DNA of 64,000 bases from Acephala macrosclerotiorum (lineage: Eukaryota; Ascomycota; Leotiomycetes; Helotiales; Mollisiaceae): positions 124,001 through 188,000 of the forward strand of contig MU119263.1 in the NCBI GenBank assembly GCA_014904845.1, given 5' to 3'. Both the position numbers and the translations under genes were made by a program. The notes under the pieces were generated by a model. The model worked only from the letters and a program-made list of their open reading frames with translations, did no database searches and had not been told where the DNA came from. Positions 60,084 through 64,000 of the stretch are shown one piece after another; the stretch's first letter is position 1; each line of letters opens with the position of its first letter.

Positions 60084-62692
60084 TCAACCATCGACAAGCA
60101 TTCCATCCACCTCTCCCTTAGCTTCGTCAATCTCGTGCTTTGGTCTGACACCACCATTTCCATCACTGTAATATCCAGCGCCGACCGTGCTATCGCGTTC
60201 TGTGCCGACTAGTCTGTACTCGCCATCCTCTCGTCGCTCAATGATCTTCTCGTCAAGAGCCCAATGAGCAAGCATCCTATCAACACCAAGTCTGCCAGCC
60301 TCTCCCTTCTCCATGTGTCGACCGACATGTTCAGTCCAGTCATCCCAGCTGCCTGCACCCTCAAAGACATTCGCACAGTCTGGCTTAGGGCAAGCGGATC
60401 GTTGAGGTGGTTGTCGGCGAACGACGAGGCACGAGGCTTGCATCTCTTTGACATGTGTCTCCCACTCTAGCTGCAACTTGCTGTCACCCTTGGCGATAGC
60501 CTTCTTGATAGCGAAGGGGGCGTGCATACGGCGGAGATGTTGGGTGAAGAGATCCTTACGGTTGAACTCGTTGCCTTTACCCTCAACGGTGCTTTGTGGA
60601 CAGGACGAGCAGCGGTAATATGTGAGACAGAGATGTTGAGAGGCAATGTGACGCTTCCACTCATTCTTGGAGCCGAAGGTGCTGGTGCAGCCCGCGAAGG
60701 AGAAGGCGCAAGGGAATGGTCGGGTATGCGCAGCAGCGATGTGTTTCCGCAAAGAGGACGAGTCCTTGAAAGGCGCGTGGCTACATAGTGAGCATCGGGT
60801 ATCTTGCTTGGGACCTGCCTTCTGTATGGATCTTCGTGGCTTTGGTCGTGAGGCTGGGGAGTTGTACTCAGAGCTGTACATTGGGTCTTCCGCAGCTGAA
60901 TCCGCAGCCTCTTGGGATGATGCAGATTCCTCTCGGCCACTTCTCAATCCTGGCGACTCCTCAGACTGGATATGGGAATTGTTTCGCTCACTGTTGGCAT
61001 GATCATGACTCAGGTGTCTTACGTGACTAAGTGCCTTCAGTTGTTCTGCAGCCTCGTGCATCTCGACAGAATCCTCGAGGTGGTCATCCTTGTGTTCAGG
61101 AATATTTGAAGGTCCTGGATCTGGGTAGACGACCTGAGGAACTGCGTTCGGGGTACCCAAGACCATTTCTGGACGCAATGGATCTTGCTTGATCAGGTCC
61201 CCACGACCCGGCTCTTGTCGCATCATAACAGGGGTTGAGGCTGCAGCTTGACGTGCTTCAAGAAGAATCTTTCCATCCTCGAGTTCCTTGATCGTTGCGG
61301 TTTTCCCCATAGGCGAGATGCCACTAATCAAACGTTGGTATTCCGTGGTCATATTGTGCGAGTTGACGTAACCCAAGAAAGCACATGTACGATCGGCAGC
61401 CACGATATTCCATACAGCAATCGGCATTGATACCAACAAGACTGTTGGTGGTCCGTGGAACATACCTTCGACCGCGATCTTGGACGCCGCCACAGGGGTA
61501 TTGTGAAGCCATGACTTGAAGGATGCCATGTCTGGTGTTGGCTCGCCGAGAAAAGTGGTGCAAACCAAAGCTCTCATCTCTTCGAATGTTAAGTCAGAGT
61601 TTGAGCTGACTCGCAGCATTTGTGCTTGTTCTTGGTGTCTCAAGAGGTCATTCTCGGGTGCTCCCAAAGGTGAAGCCATATGTGGACCAGTAGGTTGCTG
61701 ACCAATGGGTGCAAGAGTAATACTTTGCATATCACCGGGGGTCAAAGAGAACAATACAGGCATTCTCTCAAGATGGCCAGATTTAGCAGAACCATTTGTC
61801 ATCGGAGGTTGTGAATATACGTTGTGCTTCATCGATATGATTTCTTCGTGAAGGCGTTGTATGCCAAAGGGACGACCAGTACCGAGCTTGTTGAGTGCGT
61901 CGACCAAATTAAGGGTAAAGGAGCGACTACTCTGTTCTCGAACGGCTTGTTCAGGACTGTATGCTGCGATAGCCTGCTTGACACCATGGCTTCCAGCACT
62001 TGGAGAGTCGGCGACGGCGCAGGTTTCGAGCAAGAGCAGGATATCCGACTGAGCATCTTCTATGAGGCATCTGACACCTTCCCACTTAAGTTTGCAGGAG
62101 TCTTCTCGGTTATGGCTATTTAAATATCAGCATGTACCATAAGGCTGTCAAAAATAAATCGTACCACGCCCAGTATAAATTATGGTCTGAGCCTACAAAG
62201 CCGTAGCCGGCATAGTAGACGATCCAGAGATGATCTGGTCTTGAGAATTCAAGGTGTTGAGCCATTGCTCCGATGAGCTTCATACTTGGGTTGGGGCAGC
62301 TTGGGATTGTGTAGGTCTCGGTTCGATAGTGGAAGCGCTCGCGAAATACCTGTTGCAGAAGCAAGAGGTCTTGTTCGAAAGTCATGTCTTCCTCCCATCG
62401 CAGAAGCAAGACTGAGACTGCAGTATATGGAGACCGATTGGCTTGGGCATAGATGAGCATTGCTGCATCTTGCAGATGGCGAGCAAAGGACTCGAAATCG
62501 GTGCGCTCGGGAGGAGGCGCTGCATCTTGGACTGGCGGCAGAGGAGTGTAGTTGTTGTACGGGACCTGCTGGTTCTTTATGTCTATCAGTGTCCATATAT
62601 TATTTAGATCGTGAATCAAGCCTTACTTGTTCATGGGGAGGCTTTTCCGCCATTTTTGGTGCGAGACGACGCTTCTTGTTAGAAGGCTCCAT
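60084..62692 (-). CDS. Caspase-like domain and C2H2 zinc-finger protein
   Basis: Three exons on the minus strand, 62692-62627, 62574-62165 and 62115-60084; introns 62575-62626 and 62116-62164, GT..AG, phases agree; 835 residues. It starts MEPSNKKRRLAPK. Residues about 73-260 form a caspase-like fold (..VSVLLLRWEEDMTFEQDL.., ..DHLWIVYYAGYGFVGS.., LYWAC, ..DILLLLETCAVADSPS..). In peptidases of the caspase fold the histidine follows YYAG; here it is Tyr 146 (TAC). The candidate catalytic Cys 191 is kept. Further on are an acidic, Ser-rich linker and four C2H2-like fingers (about 600-622, 628-654, 662-691, 734-760), the first beginning CSLCSHAPF. Proteins with this pairing are widespread in filamentous ascomycetes and are usually left unnamed. 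With the His missing it is probably a pseudo-peptidase or scaffold that may bind nucleic acid. Confidence 0.88.
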
Positions 62693-64000
62693 GGTGTCGC
62701 AAGGCCGACGCAATCAGTAGCACGAAAGAGTAATTGGACTTGACCGACAGAGAACGCCCGCTGCTGAATGTGAAGACTACGGTATTGCGATGATTGAAGA
62801 GCTGGTGGTTGTGTTGACGATGGATGAGAAGGTGGGTTTTTGCAAGGCTCTGAGCTGGTCTTCCAGCCTCGACGAGAGGAGGCTGACTTTGCCCAACTCG
62901 GCTATGGTCACGTGATATATGCACTAAGCCCAATGCAATTGCTATGACAAAACGAAACCCAAGGCCGAGGAGGCTACGATAACAAGAACACAAGGCCACG
63001 AAAATTATCCCATTTGTTTAGGACATTCAGGCTCAAATGAGGCTATTCAAAGTAGCAATTCTACTGTCTGTCACTCTATCATTACGTTAAGCCACAGTAA
63101 AGATGGTATCTTCATTCTCAAGACACCGAGACAAGGAGCTGCTTTGTTGGGCTGGCAGGCTTTCCTCAGCCCGTTGAGGCGAAGAAGGGCTGTCATGGGG
63201 GCGAACTGGCTCTGCCTCGGCCACTCCCTTGCACCATGGCGACACCGAAGGTCAAATCCGTTGTCAAAGTTATGGACATGCAGATTTCTGCAATCTTCGT
63301 TGCTTGAAGCAAAGACGATACTATTTCGATGCATCAGGGCACCGGCGCTGCTTTGCTAAAATCCCTTCTACGTTCCTCTCCCTTTTTAGCTGAAACTTTC
63401 TAATGCGATCCAAGCCTCAGCTGACAAAACACTCTGCACACCGACTTAACAACTAAAACTTCCGCCTACCTCTTGCATTGCTACGACAAGCATCCCCGTC
63501 AGCCTCACTCCTTATTGGATCCGATTCAGTCAGCCGGAGGCGTTCATGCCGGTAGCCTTTGACAGCCTTTGACCGCCTCGCCACAACACACAACACAACT
63601 CTTACGAAGTCAATCCCAAATATAACATGGCTTGCGATGAAATTGGAATCTGCGAACGGGATATGTTACACAGAAGCCTTTGAAGGTTGTTGAGAGAGAA
63701 TCTTTCACATCTCCTATGTTGAGAGCGAAGTACCCTCGTGGCCTTGGCATACCTCAGGGCAAAACTGGCTACGGACCCGAGCACGGCAGTCGTCATTACG
63801 ACGTGCAACAATAACTTCAGGGGGAAAGTAGACTGGAAGTTCGGTTTTCGTCATCTTTTGCGCTTCTCTTCTTCAAGCACCAAAGAGCATGCGCTTGTCA
63901 TTTTGTCTGTACTTGACATTGAAATGTTGAACATTCCCAGTATTGTTCTCTCTGCCTCGCTGCGGAAATCCTTAAGATTAATTGATAACTCTTTAATGGA
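62693..64000. other. Gene-free right edge
   Basis: No supported gene. The first few hundred bases are the promoter side of the caspase-like/C2H2 gene and include a CACGTG palindrome (about 62,909-62,914) and ATGTCA/TGACA-rich stretches. Short frames further right show no domain. A gene may begin beyond the window. Confidence 0.5.

Overview
The window is nuclear DNA of a filamentous ascomycete (Pezizomycotina). The evidence is short 41-135 bp GT-AG introns, an NsdD-type GATA factor, a Zn2Cys6 regulator, a WSC-domain cell-surface gene, a caspase-like/C2H2 protein of a kind seen in filamentous fungi, and a sharply two-part composition: a very AT-rich, RIP-mutated retrotransposon block next to ordinary gene-bearing DNA. 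The class cannot be fixed from the sequence; Leotiomycetes is a guess.

About 430-21,600 is an AT-rich block. Its core is three copies of one Ty1/Copia element nested inside each other. Copy A (+, 742-19745) was split by copy B (-, 4394-17058), and B was split by copy C (+, 8725-15053). All six LTRs are 229 bp, and each copy is flanked by its own perfect 5-bp target duplication (ATTTT, ATATT, AGTAT). A and B are heavily degraded by C-to-T / G-to-A change. C is younger and milder, and its integrase, reverse transcriptase and RNase H frames are still mostly open. An unclassified AT-rich relic lies at 19,751-21,600.

From 21.6 kb on, composition is normal. A three-helix membrane protein gene lies at 23.2-24.8 kb and a decayed WSC/carbohydrate-binding surface-protein gene at 25.9-28.7 kb. 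A stretch of about 14 kb without a recognisable gene leads into an nsdD-like GATA factor gene (42.8-44.3 kb). After another 4.3 kb gap come glutamate-cysteine ligase (gcs1, 48.6-51.0 kb, six exons) and a Zn2Cys6 regulator (51.9-53.8 kb).

The right end carries a multidomain protein (STAND-type fungal N-terminus, ubiquitin-like fold, Cys4 motif, SAM-like tail; 54.3-56.6 kb), two small F-box genes on the minus strand (58.1-58.5 and 59.0-59.4 kb), and a caspase-like plus C2H2 zinc-finger protein (60.1-62.7 kb, minus). Two non-coding TA-flanked inverted-repeat elements (MITEs, 281 and 423 bp) sit in the gaps at 51.4 and 56.8 kb.

glutamate-cysteine ligase is the only metabolic enzyme here (first step of glutathione synthesis). 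The 54-63 kb group mixes ubiquitin-like, F-box and caspase-like parts and is the best place to look for an undescribed signalling or cell-death module, but that link is inference from proximity only. No tRNA, rRNA or CRISPR was recognised.
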